From Marinobacter changyiensis (GTDB lineage Bacteria; Pseudomonadota; Gammaproteobacteria; Pseudomonadales; Oleiphilaceae): a DNA stretch of 64,000 bases. The stretch's first letter is position 1; each line of letters starts with the position of its first letter. Of this stretch, positions 8,946 through 17,956 are shown piece after piece. Under the pieces are notes generated by a model. It ran no database searches. It saw nothing but the letters and a program-made list of their open reading frames with translations, and was not told the DNA's origin. The DNA is taken from positions 121,824 through 185,823 of the forward strand of contig NZ_VZZZ01000002.1 of NCBI RefSeq assembly GCF_009193265.1, given 5' to 3'. A program made the translations under genes and the position numbers.

Positions 8946-8985
8946 AAAAAAAGCCGCTCCGGTTTCCGGATGCGGCTTTTTTTTT
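8946..8985 (+). terminator. Strong bidirectional terminator
   Basis: AAAAAAAGCCGC at 8946-8957 pairs with GCGGCTTTTTTT from 8972. An inner TCCGG-TTT-CCGGA hairpin lies between, and a nine-T run follows. The A-run on the left gives a matching T-run on the minus strand, so it can end both the Spy-like gene and the convergent RND permease gene. Confidence 0.92.
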
Positions 8986-8998
8986 AATCAGGGCGATG

Positions 8999-11524
8999 TC
9001 AGGCGGATTCTGGTCCGAGTGGCTTGATCAACACGATCAGCTTGGGCAGCAGGGTAAGTGCGCCGAGCAGCGCCATCAGCATGGCGAACCCGGTCAGTAG
9101 GCCGAAGTAGATGGTCGGTAGGAAGTTCGACAGCACCAGTATCGAAAATCCGATGATGATGGTCAGTGATGTATAGAACATGGCGCGGCCGATACTCTGG
9201 TGACAACGGTGCATGGTGTTGTGGTAATCATGGTCCTTTGCGAATTCGACCTTGAAACGGTGGATGTAGTGAATGGTATCGTCCACCGCAATACCCACGG
9301 TAATGGCCGCCACGGTAATGGTCATCAGGTCCAGTGGCAGCCCCAGCCAGCCCATCAGTCCCAGTACACTGCCAGCGGCCAGCACGTTGGGTGCAAGGCC
9401 GATCAGAGCGAGCTTGAGTGACCGGAACAGGATCAGGAACATCAGCCCGATGGCGAGGAAAACGATACCAAGGGTCTTGATTTGAGAGTCGAACAGGCTT
9501 TGCAGCATGTTGTTGTACATTACCGTCATACCGGTGAAGGTAACCTGGTCTTCTTCGAAGCCGAGTTCGACCGTCAGGTGTTGATGAATCTGGTCCAGCA
9601 ATTGCTGGCGCCTCAGATCCGGTGACGAGTCAATCAGGCGCATGGAAAAGCGGGCCTGATCGTGTTTTTCGGAGATGTAGGGTGTCAACAGAATTTCTTT
9701 AAGGTCATCCGGCAAGGCGGCGGGCACAAACGCCAGCTCCAGCGCGTTGAGCGGCTGGCCCTGGTTCACCTGGGCCAGCAACTCAAGGGTGGAGGTGATG
9801 GAGAGGGTCTTGCCGGTTTCCGGTAAGCCATCCAGGTAACGGTGAACCTCTTCGAGGCGCTGCATTTTCTGGTACGTGAACCAGGTATCACGGTAGGCCT
9901 CATCCTCGCCACAGTCATCAATGAAAGGATCGCAGTCGCTGGCAAAGGCATCGTTGGTGAAGGAATCGCTGGTAAAAGCGTCCTCACCGCTGGCGGATTC
10001 CGGAGGCGCCTCATCGGTAATAATCACATCCAGCGGCGAGGTGCCCCCGAGTTCATTATCGATGGTCACCATGCCGCGATAGATTTCGGTGTTTTCCTTG
10101 AAGTAGTCGATAAAGCTGTTTTCCACCGTCAAACGGCTAATACCGACCACGGACAATACTGCGAGCAAGCCACTGGTAACCAGTACGGTGCCACCGAACC
10201 GGTCGGTGAAGGTGGCGAAACGTCGGGTGAAGGCGCGACCTTCGTCGGCGGGCTGGTTGCTGACCTTTGGCGGCAGCAGGGTTAGCAGTGCCGGAAAGAT
10301 CAGGAAGGTGATAATAAAGGCCAGTGCAAGGCCAAGGATCATCATCCAGCCAAAATCAATAACCGGCCGGATACCGCTGAAGGTCAGCGATCCGAATGCG
10401 ACAATGGTGGTGATGGCCATGAAAAAACAGGGGTTGGCCATGGTGCGCACGGTATTGAGCATGTGGTCATTGGGGTCGGCTTCGGGCGCATCGTGCTGGA
10501 ATTCCCGGTAGCGGACAATCAGGTGAATCGTCATGGACAGGGTCATGATCAGCAACAGCAAGACGAAATTCGAGGATATAACCGTCACCGGCTGTTGTAT
10601 CCAGCTCAGGTAGCCCGCCACCAGCCAGACCGTGAACAGACAGCACAGCAGCGGCACCGCTACCCACCGCCACTGCCGGAAGATAACCGCCAGGGTCAGT
10701 ATCAGAAACAGCAGGACGCCAATGCCGAAGGTCGCCAGGTCGCTCTTGATGAAACTGATCATGTCCGCAACGATCATCGGCACGCCACCCAGATGCAATT
10801 CTGCGTCAGTCCGATACTTGTCGAGCACCTCCCGAACCTCGGCAATGGTTTTTGCGTGCTGATCGCTGACGGTTTCGGACAGCGCGGTGAACTCGTCGCT
10901 TACCGCGTCCAGGCGCTTCTGATCAGAGCCAGACAGCTCGCCTTCCCGGGCCTTGTCACGGAGCGAATTGCGCTCCTCCAGCAATGCAAAATAGGTCTCA
11001 GGGGTGGGCAGGTTGACCTGGATGGCGGTGGTTCTGGCGTCCTCGCTTATCAGCAGGTTGGGATACAGCGGATTGCTCAGCAGCGCCTCGCGGGCGGTAT
11101 CCATGGGTACGTCGTTGTCATCGAGGGTGCGGATTTCGGAATCCACGGTGTCCAGCGTGAGCTGTGGGCTGTGAAGCAACGGAATATTGAGGATGCTGTT
11201 GGTTGAGGCAACACCCGCCAGACCGGCCAGCTCATCCCGTAACGCCCTGAGGGTCACGATACCCTGGTCGGAGAACAGTTCCGCCTCGGGGCGATAGGTC
11301 ACCAACAGAAAGTCGTCGGAGCCGGTAAACCGCTGGGTCATGGTACGGTATTGCTCAAGAGCCTGGTCGTTCTCCAGGACCAGCGATTCTGCTGAAGCCT
11401 CGAGCCGGAACTGGTCAAGCCGGAGGCTGGCGACCACCAGAATCAGGGCAAATCCAATAAGAATGAGGGCAGGGTGGGCAAGTACAATTCGACTATACAG
11501 CGACGTGGCAGCGTTCATAGACAT
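8999..11524 (-). CDS. RND-superfamily (MMPL-type) permease, predicted exporter
   Basis: The 841-residue protein has the RND plan twice over. One transmembrane helix near 18-35 is followed by a large periplasmic loop to about 245, then a cluster of helices near 255-420. A second half repeats this with TM7 near 445, a loop to about 680, and a final helix cluster near 690-835. The sequence GIAVDDTIHYIHRFK in the last cluster is typical of MMPL/HpnN-like members, which move lipids or hydrophobic compounds. No membrane-fusion protein or outer-membrane channel gene is adjacent. The second loop has an unusual Asp-rich insert around residues 505-545 with near-repeats of DxFxSD and a CDPFIDDC segment. 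Substrate unknown. An in-frame ATG at 11518 is an alternative start. Confidence 0.8.
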   Translation of the reverse strand: MSMNAATSLYSRIVLAHPALILIGFALILVVASLRLDQFRLEASAESLVLENDQALEQYRTMTQRFTGSDDFLLVTYRPEAELFSDQGIVTLRALRDELAGLAGVASTNSILNIPLLHSPQLTLDTVDSEIRTLDDNDVPMDTAREALLSNPLYPNLLISEDARTTAIQVNLPTPETYFALLEERNSLRDKAREGELSGSDQKRLDAVSDEFTALSETVSDQHAKTIAEVREVLDKYRTDAELHLGGVPMIVADMISFIKSDLATFGIGVLLFLILTLAVIFRQWRWVAVPLLCCLFTVWLVAGYLSWIQQPVTVISSNFVLLLLIMTLSMTIHLIVRYREFQHDAPEADPNDHMLNTVRTMANPCFFMAITTIVAFGSLTFSGIRPVIDFGWMMILGLALAFIITFLIFPALLTLLPPKVSNQPADEGRAFTRRFATFTDRFGGTVLVTSGLLAVLSVVGISRLTVENSFIDYFKENTEIYRGMVTIDNELGGTSPLDVIITDEAPPESASGEDAFTSDSFTNDAFASDCDPFIDDCGEDEAYRDTWFTYQKMQRLEEVHRYLDGLPETGKTLSITSTLELLAQVNQGQPLNALELAFVPAALPDDLKEILLTPYISEKHDQARFSMRLIDSSPDLRRQQLLDQIHQHLTVELGFEEDQVTFTGMTVMYNNMLQSLFDSQIKTLGIVFLAIGLMFLILFRSLKLALIGLAPNVLAAGSVLGLMGWLGLPLDLMTITVAAITVGIAVDDTIHYIHRFKVEFAKDHDYHNTMHRCHQSIGRAMFYTSLTIIIGFSILVLSNFLPTIYFGLLTGFAMLMALLGALTLLPKLIVLIKPLGPESA

Positions 11525-11584
11525 CCATGGGAATCCGATTTCAGGTCAGGATGCAGTCTGCCACAGATCGCGCCCTGATGGGCC

Positions 11585-12637
11585 TCAATCCAGTACTTTG
11601 ACCGGGATCTGGTTTACAGCTGTCTGATTGGCGCTCGGAGTAGGGATGGCAGGCACTGCCAGTCCGAGATTGTTTTTCTCGAACACCCGGTCCGCCCGGT
11701 AACTGGAACGCACCATCGGGCCGGATGGCACTTCGAGGAAGCCTTTCTCGAGGCCGATTTCCCGGTAGCGGTTGAATTCCTCCGGGCTGACGTAACGCTC
11801 GACCGGTAAGTGATTCGGGGTCGGGCGCAGGTACTGGCCCAGCGTGAGGATGTCGACGCCGATCGCGAGCAGGTCATCCATGGTCTGAAAAACTTCTTCT
11901 TCGGTCTCGCCGAGGCCGAGCATCAGGCTGGTCTTGGTCAGGACATCCGGGCGGTATTGCTTGGCGTGGGCCAGCACATCCAAAGTTTTCTGGTAGCCTG
12001 CCCGGGGGTCACGTACCCGGTTCGTCAGGCGCTTGACGGTTTCGACATTCTGGGCGAAGACATCCAGGCCGGAATCCACCACCTTCTCAACATGCTCCAT
12101 AACCGCATCGAAGTCCGGTGTTAACGCTTCAACTGCCACCTCGGGCGTGCGCTGTTTGATTGCGGCAACGCAGGCCGCGTAGTGGGCCGCCCCGCCATCG
12201 TCAAGGTCATCCCGGTCGACGGAGGTCAGTACAATGTAGCGAAGCCCCATCAGCTCGACGGATTTGGCGGTATTGTCCGGCTCGTCGTGATCCAGCCACC
12301 CTTTCGGGTTACCGGTATCCACCGCACAAAAACGACAGGCACGAGTGCAGACGGATCCCATCACCATGATGGTGGCGGTACCGTTGTTCCAGCATTCGCC
12401 GATGTTGGGGCAATGAGATTCCTGGCATACGGTGCTGAGTTTGTGATCCTTCACGTTCTGCCGTACTGCCTCGAAGCGCTCTCCCCCCGGCATACGGGCA
12501 CGCAGCCACTTGGGTTTCGGTCCGGACGGCATGTCATCGTGGGCAGTTCTCTTGATGCCATCCTTGATGGCAGAGAAGCCATGCTCGTTGCGGAATTTGG
12601 AACCACTTGCGATACGGGGTTTTGCGCTGTCGCTCAT
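11585..12637 (-). CDS. lipA: Lipoyl synthase
   Basis: LipA is a radical SAM enzyme that inserts two sulfurs into octanoyl groups on lipoyl domains. Both iron-sulfur clusters are visible: the auxiliary cluster ligands Cys71, Cys76 and Cys82 in [12 protein letters not shown], and the SAM cluster CxxxCxxC at Cys97, Cys101 and Cys104 in [13 protein letters not shown]. The RSSYR segment near the C-terminus carries the serine that ligates the auxiliary cluster. Length 350 is slightly above E. coli (321), with a longer N-terminus and tail. No lipB is adjacent. It lies downstream of the sulfhydrylase gene on the same strand, separated by a terminator-like hairpin. Confidence 0.96.
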   Translation of the reverse strand: MSDSAKPRIASGSKFRNEHGFSAIKDGIKRTAHDDMPSGPKPKWLRARMPGGERFEAVRQNVKDHKLSTVCQESHCPNIGECWNNGTATIMVMGSVCTRACRFCAVDTGNPKGWLDHDEPDNTAKSVELMGLRYIVLTSVDRDDLDDGGAAHYAACVAAIKQRTPEVAVEALTPDFDAVMEHVEKVVDSGLDVFAQNVETVKRLTNRVRDPRAGYQKTLDVLAHAKQYRPDVLTKTSLMLGLGETEEEVFQTMDDLLAIGVDILTLGQYLRPTPNHLPVERYVSPEEFNRYREIGLEKGFLEVPSGPMVRSSYRADRVFEKNNLGLAVPAIPTPSANQTAVNQIPVKVLD

Positions 12638-12773
12638 GACAACCGGGCTCTTGGATTGCGAAGAATTAGGCCTTAAGGGTAAGGATTACGGTGGTTTGAT
12701 ACAAGACAAATAGGGGAAAACACGGGTCCAGGCCGGGGGACATTGGTCGTACGGGACTGATCTGCGGGGAAAG

Positions 12774-12805
12774 GCGACGGCAACCCGGGTGTTCGTTGCC
12801 GTCGC
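12774..12805 (-). terminator. Hairpin after the metY-type gene
   Basis: GCGACGGCAAC at 12774-12784 is perfectly complementary to GTTGCCGTCGC at 12795-12805. Read on the minus strand it is followed by only CTTT, so termination may be partial, leaving read-through into lipA possible. Confidence 0.6.
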
Positions 12806-12819
12806 GCTCTCAGGGTTTG

Positions 12820-14097
12820 CTATGCGGTTGCGGCGTCCAGTGCCTGGGTGATGTCCGCAATAATGTCATCGACGTGCTCGATGCCGATGGACAGCCGGAC
12901 CAGGTCCTCACTCACGCCAGCGGCTTTCAGTTCCTCCGGATTCAGCTGCCGGTGGGTGGTGGTCGCCGGATGACAGGCCAGGGACTTGGCGTCACCGATA
13001 TTCACCAGGCGGTAGATGAGCTGCAGGGCATCGATAAAGCGGGCGCCTGCTTCCAGCCCGCCGGTGATTCCGAAGCTCAGGATGCCAGAGGCCTTGCCGC
13101 CGCAGATCTTGTCACAGGTGGCCTTGTAGGGGCTGTTGGCCAGTGCGGCGTAGTTTACCCATGCTACCGATGGGTGGTTTTGCAGAAAGTTTGCGACCTT
13201 CTCGGCATTCTCGCAATGGCGTTCCATCCGCAAGGCAAGCGTCTCAAGGCCCTGCATAATCAGGAACGCATTGAACGGCGCCAGAGCTGCGCCGGTATTT
13301 CGAAGGGGTACCACCCGGCAGCGGCCGATAAACGCAGCGGCGCCCAAGGCCTCGGTATAGACAACGCCATGATAGGACGGGTCGGGCTCGTTCAGCATCG
13401 GAAACCTGGTTGCATTGGCTTTCCAGTCAAACGTGCCGGAGTCCACCACAACCCCCGCCACCGTAGTACCATGCCCGCCAATGTACTTGGTGAGCGAGTG
13501 AACCACGATGTCGGCCCCGTGCTCGAATGGCCGGCAGAGAAAAGGGGTGGCAACCGTATTGTCCACGATCAGCGGAATGCCGTGCTTGTGGGCGATTTCA
13601 GCCCAGCGCTGGATGTCCACGACGTTGCCGGCGGGGTTGCCGATAGACTCGCAGAACAGGGCTCGGGTGTGGTCATCAATCGCCTTCTCCACCGCCTCGA
13701 AATCGTCATGGCGCACCATGCGGCAGGCAATGCCCTGATTCGGCAGCGAGTGGGCAAACAGATTGTAGGTGCCACCGTAGAGCTGGCTGGTGCTGACAAT
13801 GTTGTTGCCTACCTTGCAGATGGTCTGCAGGGCATAGGTGATAGCGGCCATGCCAGATGCGACCGCCAGTGCGCCCACGCCGCCTTCCAGTTGCGCCATG
13901 CGTTCTTCCAGCACCGCGTTGGTGGGGTTCATGATGCGGGTATAAATATTACCCTGGACTTTCAGGTCAAACAGATCCGCCCCGTGCTGGGTGTCGTCGA
14001 AGGTGTAAGAGGTGGTCTGATAGATGGGCACTGCGGCCGCGTGGGTCGTCGGATCGCCATTAAAGCCTGCGTGCAGGGCGAGAGTCTCCGGTTTCAT
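12820..14097 (-). CDS. metY: O-acetylhomoserine aminocarboxypropyltransferase (sulfhydrylase)
   Basis: This PLP enzyme of the Cys/Met metabolism family makes homocysteine from O-acetylhomoserine and sulfide in methionine synthesis. The PLP lysine is Lys204 in SLTKYIGGHGT. The start KPETLALHAGFNGDPTTHA and the 425-residue length (cystathionine gamma-synthases are about 380-400) favour the MetY type. AAGGGAAG precedes the ATG. The O-succinylhomoserine-specific MetZ type is the main alternative, but those proteins are usually shorter. Transcribed alone or with lipA. Confidence 0.9.
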   Translation of the reverse strand: MKPETLALHAGFNGDPTTHAAAVPIYQTTSYTFDDTQHGADLFDLKVQGNIYTRIMNPTNAVLEERMAQLEGGVGALAVASGMAAITYALQTICKVGNNIVSTSQLYGGTYNLFAHSLPNQGIACRMVRHDDFEAVEKAIDDHTRALFCESIGNPAGNVVDIQRWAEIAHKHGIPLIVDNTVATPFLCRPFEHGADIVVHSLTKYIGGHGTTVAGVVVDSGTFDWKANATRFPMLNEPDPSYHGVVYTEALGAAAFIGRCRVVPLRNTGAALAPFNAFLIMQGLETLALRMERHCENAEKVANFLQNHPSVAWVNYAALANSPYKATCDKICGGKASGILSFGITGGLEAGARFIDALQLIYRLVNIGDAKSLACHPATTTHRQLNPEELKAAGVSEDLVRLSIGIEHVDDIIADITQALDAATA

Positions 14098-14213
14098 GGT
14101 GTGGCTTCCCTTTCAGTTATTGTTGGGGGTGAACGAGTGAGCGAGTATGGCACAGAGGTGCCGAAAATCGCAGAAGGGCAGGGCAACGCCTGGCTGAAGC
14201 GGATTTCAGCCAT

Positions 14214-14245
14214 AAAAAAACCCGACTCTTTCGAGCCGGGTTTTT
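14214..14245 (-). terminator. Terminator of the tRNA-Met gene
   Basis: CCCGACTC at 14221-14228 pairs with GAGCCGGG at 14233-14240 with one A-C mismatch and a TTTC loop. The seven A at 14214-14220 become the T-run when read on the minus strand. It begins only eight bases past the tRNA CCA end. Confidence 0.8.
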
Positions 14246-14252
14246 CGAATAC

Positions 14253-14329
14253 TGGTAGCAAGGGGCGGAGTTGAACCGCCGACCCCAGCATTATGAGTGC
14301 TGTGCTCTAACCAACTGAGCTACCTTGCC
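14253..14329 (-). tRNA. tRNA-Met (anticodon CAT), elongator type
   Basis: On the minus strand a complete 77-nt cloverleaf is visible. The acceptor GGCAAGG pairs with CCTTGCT (G-U at 1-72, as in the Pseudomonas elongator tRNA-Met). The D arm is GCTCAGTTGGTTAGAGC, the anticodon loop CTCATAA on a CAGCA/TGCTG stem, the T arm GGCGG-TTCAACT-CCGCC, and the 3' CCA is encoded. A CAT anticodon could also belong to tRNA-Ile2, in which C34 is converted to lysidine. The variable loop and acceptor fit elongator Met better. Confidence 0.92.
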
Positions 14330-14541
14330 AACACCGTCTGGAGCCACATCGGCTCTGAACGAGGCGCGTATTCTCTGGATTTTGCCGGAAAGTGTCAACC
14401 CCTTTTGTATTGAAATGGCTAGCGATGACGGCAAACCCGGAGCTGGAGTGGGAGTTGCCGGTTAAGTTGGACCGTATTGAATGGGTCCTGGTCCTGGTTG
14501 GCGAGGTTGAAGCCGGCACCGGTGAGCGAGATTTCTGACGA

Positions 14542-15270
14542 TCAGCAGGTTTGGTCGACAGCCACCGGCACCAGGCTCAACAGGCGGCCATCCTGTTCGT
14601 GGTGCCAGGCGGTGAGCTGTTGGCCTGCGCGCCAGTCCCGGGAAAGATCCGTCAGCAGGCGCACGGTTGCGTAGCCGCCTTCGGTCCACTCAAGCAGTTC
14701 TGCGTCCTCGAAATAGAAGCGCTTCCGGGTCAGCGGGTAGAGCGCCTTGAACAGGCTTTCCTTGACCGAGAAGGCAAGGGTTATCAGCTCACCTGGTCGC
14801 GCAGAAAGTTCCGACCGGAAGCGTTGGCGTTCCGGTTTCGTGAGGATTTTCTGCGCCAGCTTTGTGGCCCGACTGTCTGACAGCAGGGCTTCCGCATCCA
14901 GACCCAGGCTCAGATAATGGTGGCGGTGGGCAACAATGGCAGCGGCCCAGCCATGACTGTGAGTGACTGAGCCGGCCGTACCTGTCGGCCAGCTGGGTGC
15001 TCGGTCAGCCCCCAGTGCAGGTACTGCGGCGTGTCCGGTAATGTATTTTACCGCTGCTCGGGCGCAAATCCGGCCAGCGAGGTATTCCGTTTTGCGTTTG
15101 TCAGCCGCATCTGTGAGCTCGGGCGGCAGGAGTATCTGACAATCAGGGAAGGCATCGGCCGTAAATGCCCGGGGGTCATAACGTGTGCTAACCAGCCGTG
15201 TACCCGCGAGTTCTTGCGCCCAGGGCCAGTGGTCGTCCAGTGGGCTACAGCAGAGCGGCAGACGGGTCAT
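14542..15270 (-). CDS. 4'-phosphopantetheinyl transferase, EntD family
   Basis: The enzyme transfers phosphopantetheine from CoA to a serine of carrier proteins. The 242-residue protein shows the family motifs in order: SVTHSHGWAAA near 101-111, the metal-binding Asp125-x-Glu127 in LGLDAE, and the catalytic FSVKESLFKALYPL around 168-180 (Lys170, Glu171, Lys175). These place it in the EntD/PcpS subfamily rather than AcpS. No polyketide or siderophore synthesis genes are nearby, so it may serve fatty-acid ACP and distant nonribosomal systems, as PcpS does in Pseudomonas. It stands alone upstream of tRNA-Met on the same strand. Confidence 0.87.
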   Translation of the reverse strand: MTRLPLCCSPLDDHWPWAQELAGTRLVSTRYDPRAFTADAFPDCQILLPPELTDAADKRKTEYLAGRICARAAVKYITGHAAVPALGADRAPSWPTGTAGSVTHSHGWAAAIVAHRHHYLSLGLDAEALLSDSRATKLAQKILTKPERQRFRSELSARPGELITLAFSVKESLFKALYPLTRKRFYFEDAELLEWTEGGYATVRLLTDLSRDWRAGQQLTAWHHEQDGRLLSLVPVAVDQTC

Positions 15271-15336
15271 AACCAGAAGTCAGGGCACGCGGGAATGTCC
15301 GGGAGGCCATTCCCGCGTGCCGTCTGCAGGGGTTGT

Positions 15337-16428
15337 TTAAACGTTAAAGCGGAAGTGAACAACATCGCCGTCCTGGACGATGTATTCCTTGCCTTCCAGC
15401 CGCCATTTGCCCGCATCTTTGGCTCCTGCCTCACCGTTGTATTTAACAAAGTCATCATAGGCAACGACTTCGGCCCGGATAAAGCCACGTTCGAAGTCAG
15501 TATGGATGACGCCAGCGGCCTGAGGCGCGGTAGCGCCAACCTTGACGGTCCAGGCACGGACTTCCTTGACCCCTGCCGTGAAGTAGGTTTGCAGGTCGAG
15601 CAGGCTGTAGCCGCCACGGATGACACGGTCAAGTCCTGGCTCATCCATACCCATCTCTTCCAGGAAGACCAGTTTCTCGTCATCTTCCAGTTCGGCAATT
15701 TCTGCTTCCAGCTTGTTGCAGATCGGCACCACTACAGCATTTTCAGCCTCGGCAATGGCCCGGACGGTGTCCAGGTAGGGGTTGTTCTCGAAGCCGCTCT
15801 CGTCAACATTGGCGATGTACATGGTGGGTTTGCTGGTCAGCAGGCACAGTTCCCGGATCAGGCCACGCTGATCACTGCTCAGGTCCATACTGCGAACGGG
15901 TTTGCCTTCATTCAACACGGGCAGCAAGGTCTGGAAAATCTCCAGTTGGGCTTTGGCGTGTTTGTCGCCGCTTTTGGCAACGCGTTCAACCCGCCGGATG
16001 GCCTTTTCGACGGTATCCATGTCTGCCAGGGCCAGCTCGGTATTGATCACCTCAATGTCCGCCGCCGGGTCGATTTTGTTAGACACGTGAATTACGTTGC
16101 TGTCATCGAAGCACCGCACCACATGGGCGATGGCATCGGTTTGACGGATGTTGGCGAGAAACTGGTTGCCCAGGCCTTCACCTTTGGAAGCGCCGGCGAC
16201 GAGGCCTGCGATGTCCACAAACTCCATGGTTGTTGGCACCACCCGCTGGGGTTTGACGATCTCGGCGAGTTTCGTCAGACGGGGGTCTGGCATGCCAACC
16301 ACTCCGGCATTGGGTTCGATGGTGCAGAAGGGGAAATTCTCGGCGCCAATGCCCGCTTTGGTCAGAGCGTTGAACAGGGTGGATTTGCCGACATTGGGAA
16401 GGCCGACGATGCCGCAATTAAATCCCAT
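15337..16428 (-). CDS. ychF: Redox-regulated ATPase YchF (OLA1 family)
   Basis: YchF is an Obg-family P-loop protein that prefers ATP to GTP and binds ribosomes. The P-loop GLPNVGKST is at residues 8-16, followed by [21 protein letters not shown] coiled-coil insert lies around 130-160, and a C-terminal TGS domain ends with the conserved [11 protein letters not shown]. Length 363 matches E. coli. The pth-ychF pair is conserved across gammaproteobacteria; here ychF is the last gene of the minus-strand series. Confidence 0.97.
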   Translation of the reverse strand: MGFNCGIVGLPNVGKSTLFNALTKAGIGAENFPFCTIEPNAGVVGMPDPRLTKLAEIVKPQRVVPTTMEFVDIAGLVAGASKGEGLGNQFLANIRQTDAIAHVVRCFDDSNVIHVSNKIDPAADIEVINTELALADMDTVEKAIRRVERVAKSGDKHAKAQLEIFQTLLPVLNEGKPVRSMDLSSDQRGLIRELCLLTSKPTMYIANVDESGFENNPYLDTVRAIAEAENAVVVPICNKLEAEIAELEDDEKLVFLEEMGMDEPGLDRVIRGGYSLLDLQTYFTAGVKEVRAWTVKVGATAPQAAGVIHTDFERGFIRAEVVAYDDFVKYNGEAGAKDAGKWRLEGKEYIVQDGDVVHFRFNV

Positions 16429-16516
16429 GGAGTGCCTCTAAGTAGTACTGGAAATGTGGCCGGATTATACCGGTGTCTGATAAACGGTGCGAGCAACCGG
16501 CGGACTAACGTACCGG

Positions 16517-17107
16517 TCAGGGTGCTGGTTTGAAGCTGTGAAGGCGGTTCATGGCCACTGGCAGTTTGCCGCTTGCGGCGTCAGGCAGCACGCGTATTGC
16601 TTCTTCAATGACCAGCTCAAGCTCAGAGCTTTCTTGCTTGCCAAGCCTGCCAAGCACATAGTTGGTCACCTGGCGACTGTCGCCGGGATGTCCAATGCCG
16701 AGCCTCAGACGAAGGAATTCGTTGCTGCTCAGATGGGTAATGATGTCCCTGAGGCCGTTATGGCCACCGTGGCCGCCGCCTTTCTTGAGTTTGGCGGTAC
16801 CGGGGAACAGGTCGAGATCATCGTGGGCAACCAGTATCTGGTCAGGTTGAATCTTGAAAAAATCCGCCAGGGATTTCACGGCTATGCCGCTGCGATTCAT
16901 GAAGGTGGAGGGGTTCAGTAAGTGCAGATCCAGGCCGTGGAGATGGGCCCTGGTGTAGTTTCCGTGATATTTCCGGTCTGGACGAAGGCTCTGACCCGCT
17001 GCGCGGGCCAGAGCTTCAACAAACAGGGCTCCGGCGTTATGGCGCGTATTTTCATAGTCGGGGCCGGGGTTTCCCAGCCCAACCACCATGACAATTTGCT
17101 GCGCCAT
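16517..17107 (-). CDS. pth: Peptidyl-tRNA hydrolase
   Basis: Pth releases peptides from prematurely dropped peptidyl-tRNA. The active-site residues are in place: Asn13 in VGLGNPGPDYENTRHNAG, His23 in the same segment, and the aspartate of VAHDDLDLFPG near 95. KKGGGHGGHNGLRDI follows as in all bacterial Pth. The 196-residue length is normal. It lies 21 bases after rplY and 88 before ychF on the same strand. Confidence 0.97.
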   Translation of the reverse strand: MAQQIVMVVGLGNPGPDYENTRHNAGALFVEALARAAGQSLRPDRKYHGNYTRAHLHGLDLHLLNPSTFMNRSGIAVKSLADFFKIQPDQILVAHDDLDLFPGTAKLKKGGGHGGHNGLRDIITHLSSNEFLRLRLGIGHPGDSRQVTNYVLGRLGKQESSELELVIEEAIRVLPDAASGKLPVAMNRLHSFKPAP

Positions 17108-17128
17108 GAACCATTACCCCCGGAGTTG

Positions 17129-17800
17129 TTACTCCTTGTCTTTGCCTTTCTCTTTCGGCTTAACTTCTTCTTCGCCTTCTTCTTCTTCGGCGTCTTCAGC
17201 TTCGTCCGCTTTGGTGCCGCGTGGCAGGTGGACCGAAACAACCGGCAGGTCGTGGTCTTCACCCTGGATCAGGGCAGCAACACGAACACCTTTTGGCAAC
17301 TGCAGATCGCTCAGGTGGATAACCTGATCCATCTCGATGTCCTGCATGTCCACTTCAATATACTCTGGCAGGTTCTGCGGCAAACAGATGACTTCCACTT
17401 CGTTCATCTGGTGCGTTGGTACGCCACCATGAAGCTTGACAGTCGGTGCTGTTGCTTCGTTGATGAAGTGCAGCGGAACGTTGACGTGAATCTCGTGGTC
17501 CTTGTCAACGCGCAGGAAGTCGGCGTGGGTCAACAGCGGCTTGTACGGATGACGCTGCAGATCCTTGAGGATAACGCTTTCTTTCTTGCCGTCGAGCTCA
17601 ACTGTCAAGATGTGAGAGTAGAAAGCTTCGTTCTCGAGAGCCTTTTTCAGCTCGTTGTGCCAAATGGAAATCGATACGGCGTCTTTCTGGCCACCGTAAA
17701 CGATTGCCGGGATTTTACGCTCTTCGCGACGCAGGCGGCGGCTCGCACCTCTCCCCTTAACGTCACGCGAGAAAGCTTCAATGATAAATTCCTGGGCCAT
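17129..17800 (-). CDS. rplY: 50S ribosomal protein L25, CTC (general stress) form
   Basis: L25 binds 5S rRNA. This is the two-domain CTC/TL5 form of 223 residues: an N-terminal 5S-binding domain (FIIEAFSRDVKGRGASRRLRR...IPAIVYGG) and a C-terminal beta domain to about 190. A strongly charged tail of Glu and Lys follows, ending KPKEKGKDKE. The ATG at 17800 matches the family start MAQEFxxEA. The frame extends seven codons further to 17821, which is unlikely to be used. A promoter-like TATAAT lies about 80 bases upstream. Confidence 0.95.
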   Translation of the reverse strand: MAQEFIIEAFSRDVKGRGASRRLRREERKIPAIVYGGQKDAVSISIWHNELKKALENEAFYSHILTVELDGKKESVILKDLQRHPYKPLLTHADFLRVDKDHEIHVNVPLHFINEATAPTVKLHGGVPTHQMNEVEVICLPQNLPEYIEVDMQDIEMDQVIHLSDLQLPKGVRVAALIQGEDHDLPVVSVHLPRGTKADEAEDAEEEEGEEEVKPKEKGKDKE

Positions 17801-17870
17801 GATACATACCTCAATAAGCACCTCCAGGACTCGCGACCAAGTACACTGCAGATGTTTTTCTGATGTTCCC

Positions 17871-17894
17871 GGAAATAAAAATTATACTTTCCGG
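17871..17894 (-). promoter_or_regulatory. Candidate rplY promoter with -10 box inside an inverted repeat
   Basis: On the minus strand a perfect TATAAT (plus 17881-17886) lies about 80 bases before the rplY ATG. It is framed by the 7-bp inverted repeat CCGGAAA and TTTCCGG (17871-17877 and 17888-17894). A plausible but poor -35 falls in the GTTTGC region of the preceding terminator. An inverted repeat centred on the -10 box is the geometry of a repressor operator. The operator role is inference. Confidence 0.4.
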
Positions 17895-17904
17895 GGAGTT
17901 AAGC

Positions 17905-17934
17905 AAACCGGGAGCCTTGAGCGGCTCCCGGTTT
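17905..17934 (-). terminator. Terminator after prs
   Basis: AAACCGGGAGCC at 17905-17916 is perfectly complementary to GGCTCCCGGTTT at 17923-17934, with a six-base loop. On the minus strand the stem ends in TTT and continues GCTTAA. It separates prs from rplY, so rplY-pth-ychF probably have their own promoter. Confidence 0.75.
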
Positions 17935-17956
17935 GAATGTGTTCGGAAGGTGGTGC

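Noticed and set aside
12796..14274. Long open frame on the plus strand opposite the metY-type gene
   Set aside because: It mirrors a clear PLP enzyme on the minus strand, has no family resemblance, runs into the tRNA-Met gene, and shows no ribosome-binding site.
14253..14329. tRNA-Ile2 reading of the CAT tRNA
   Set aside because: The acceptor and arms fit elongator tRNA-Met of Pseudomonas better, though a lysidine-modified Ile cannot be excluded without a comparison to TilS determinants.
15031..16533. 500-codon plus-strand open frame opposite ychF
   Set aside because: It is antisense to the strongly recognisable YchF and the phosphopantetheinyl transferase gene and resembles no protein family. 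Such frames are a by-product of GC-rich codon usage.
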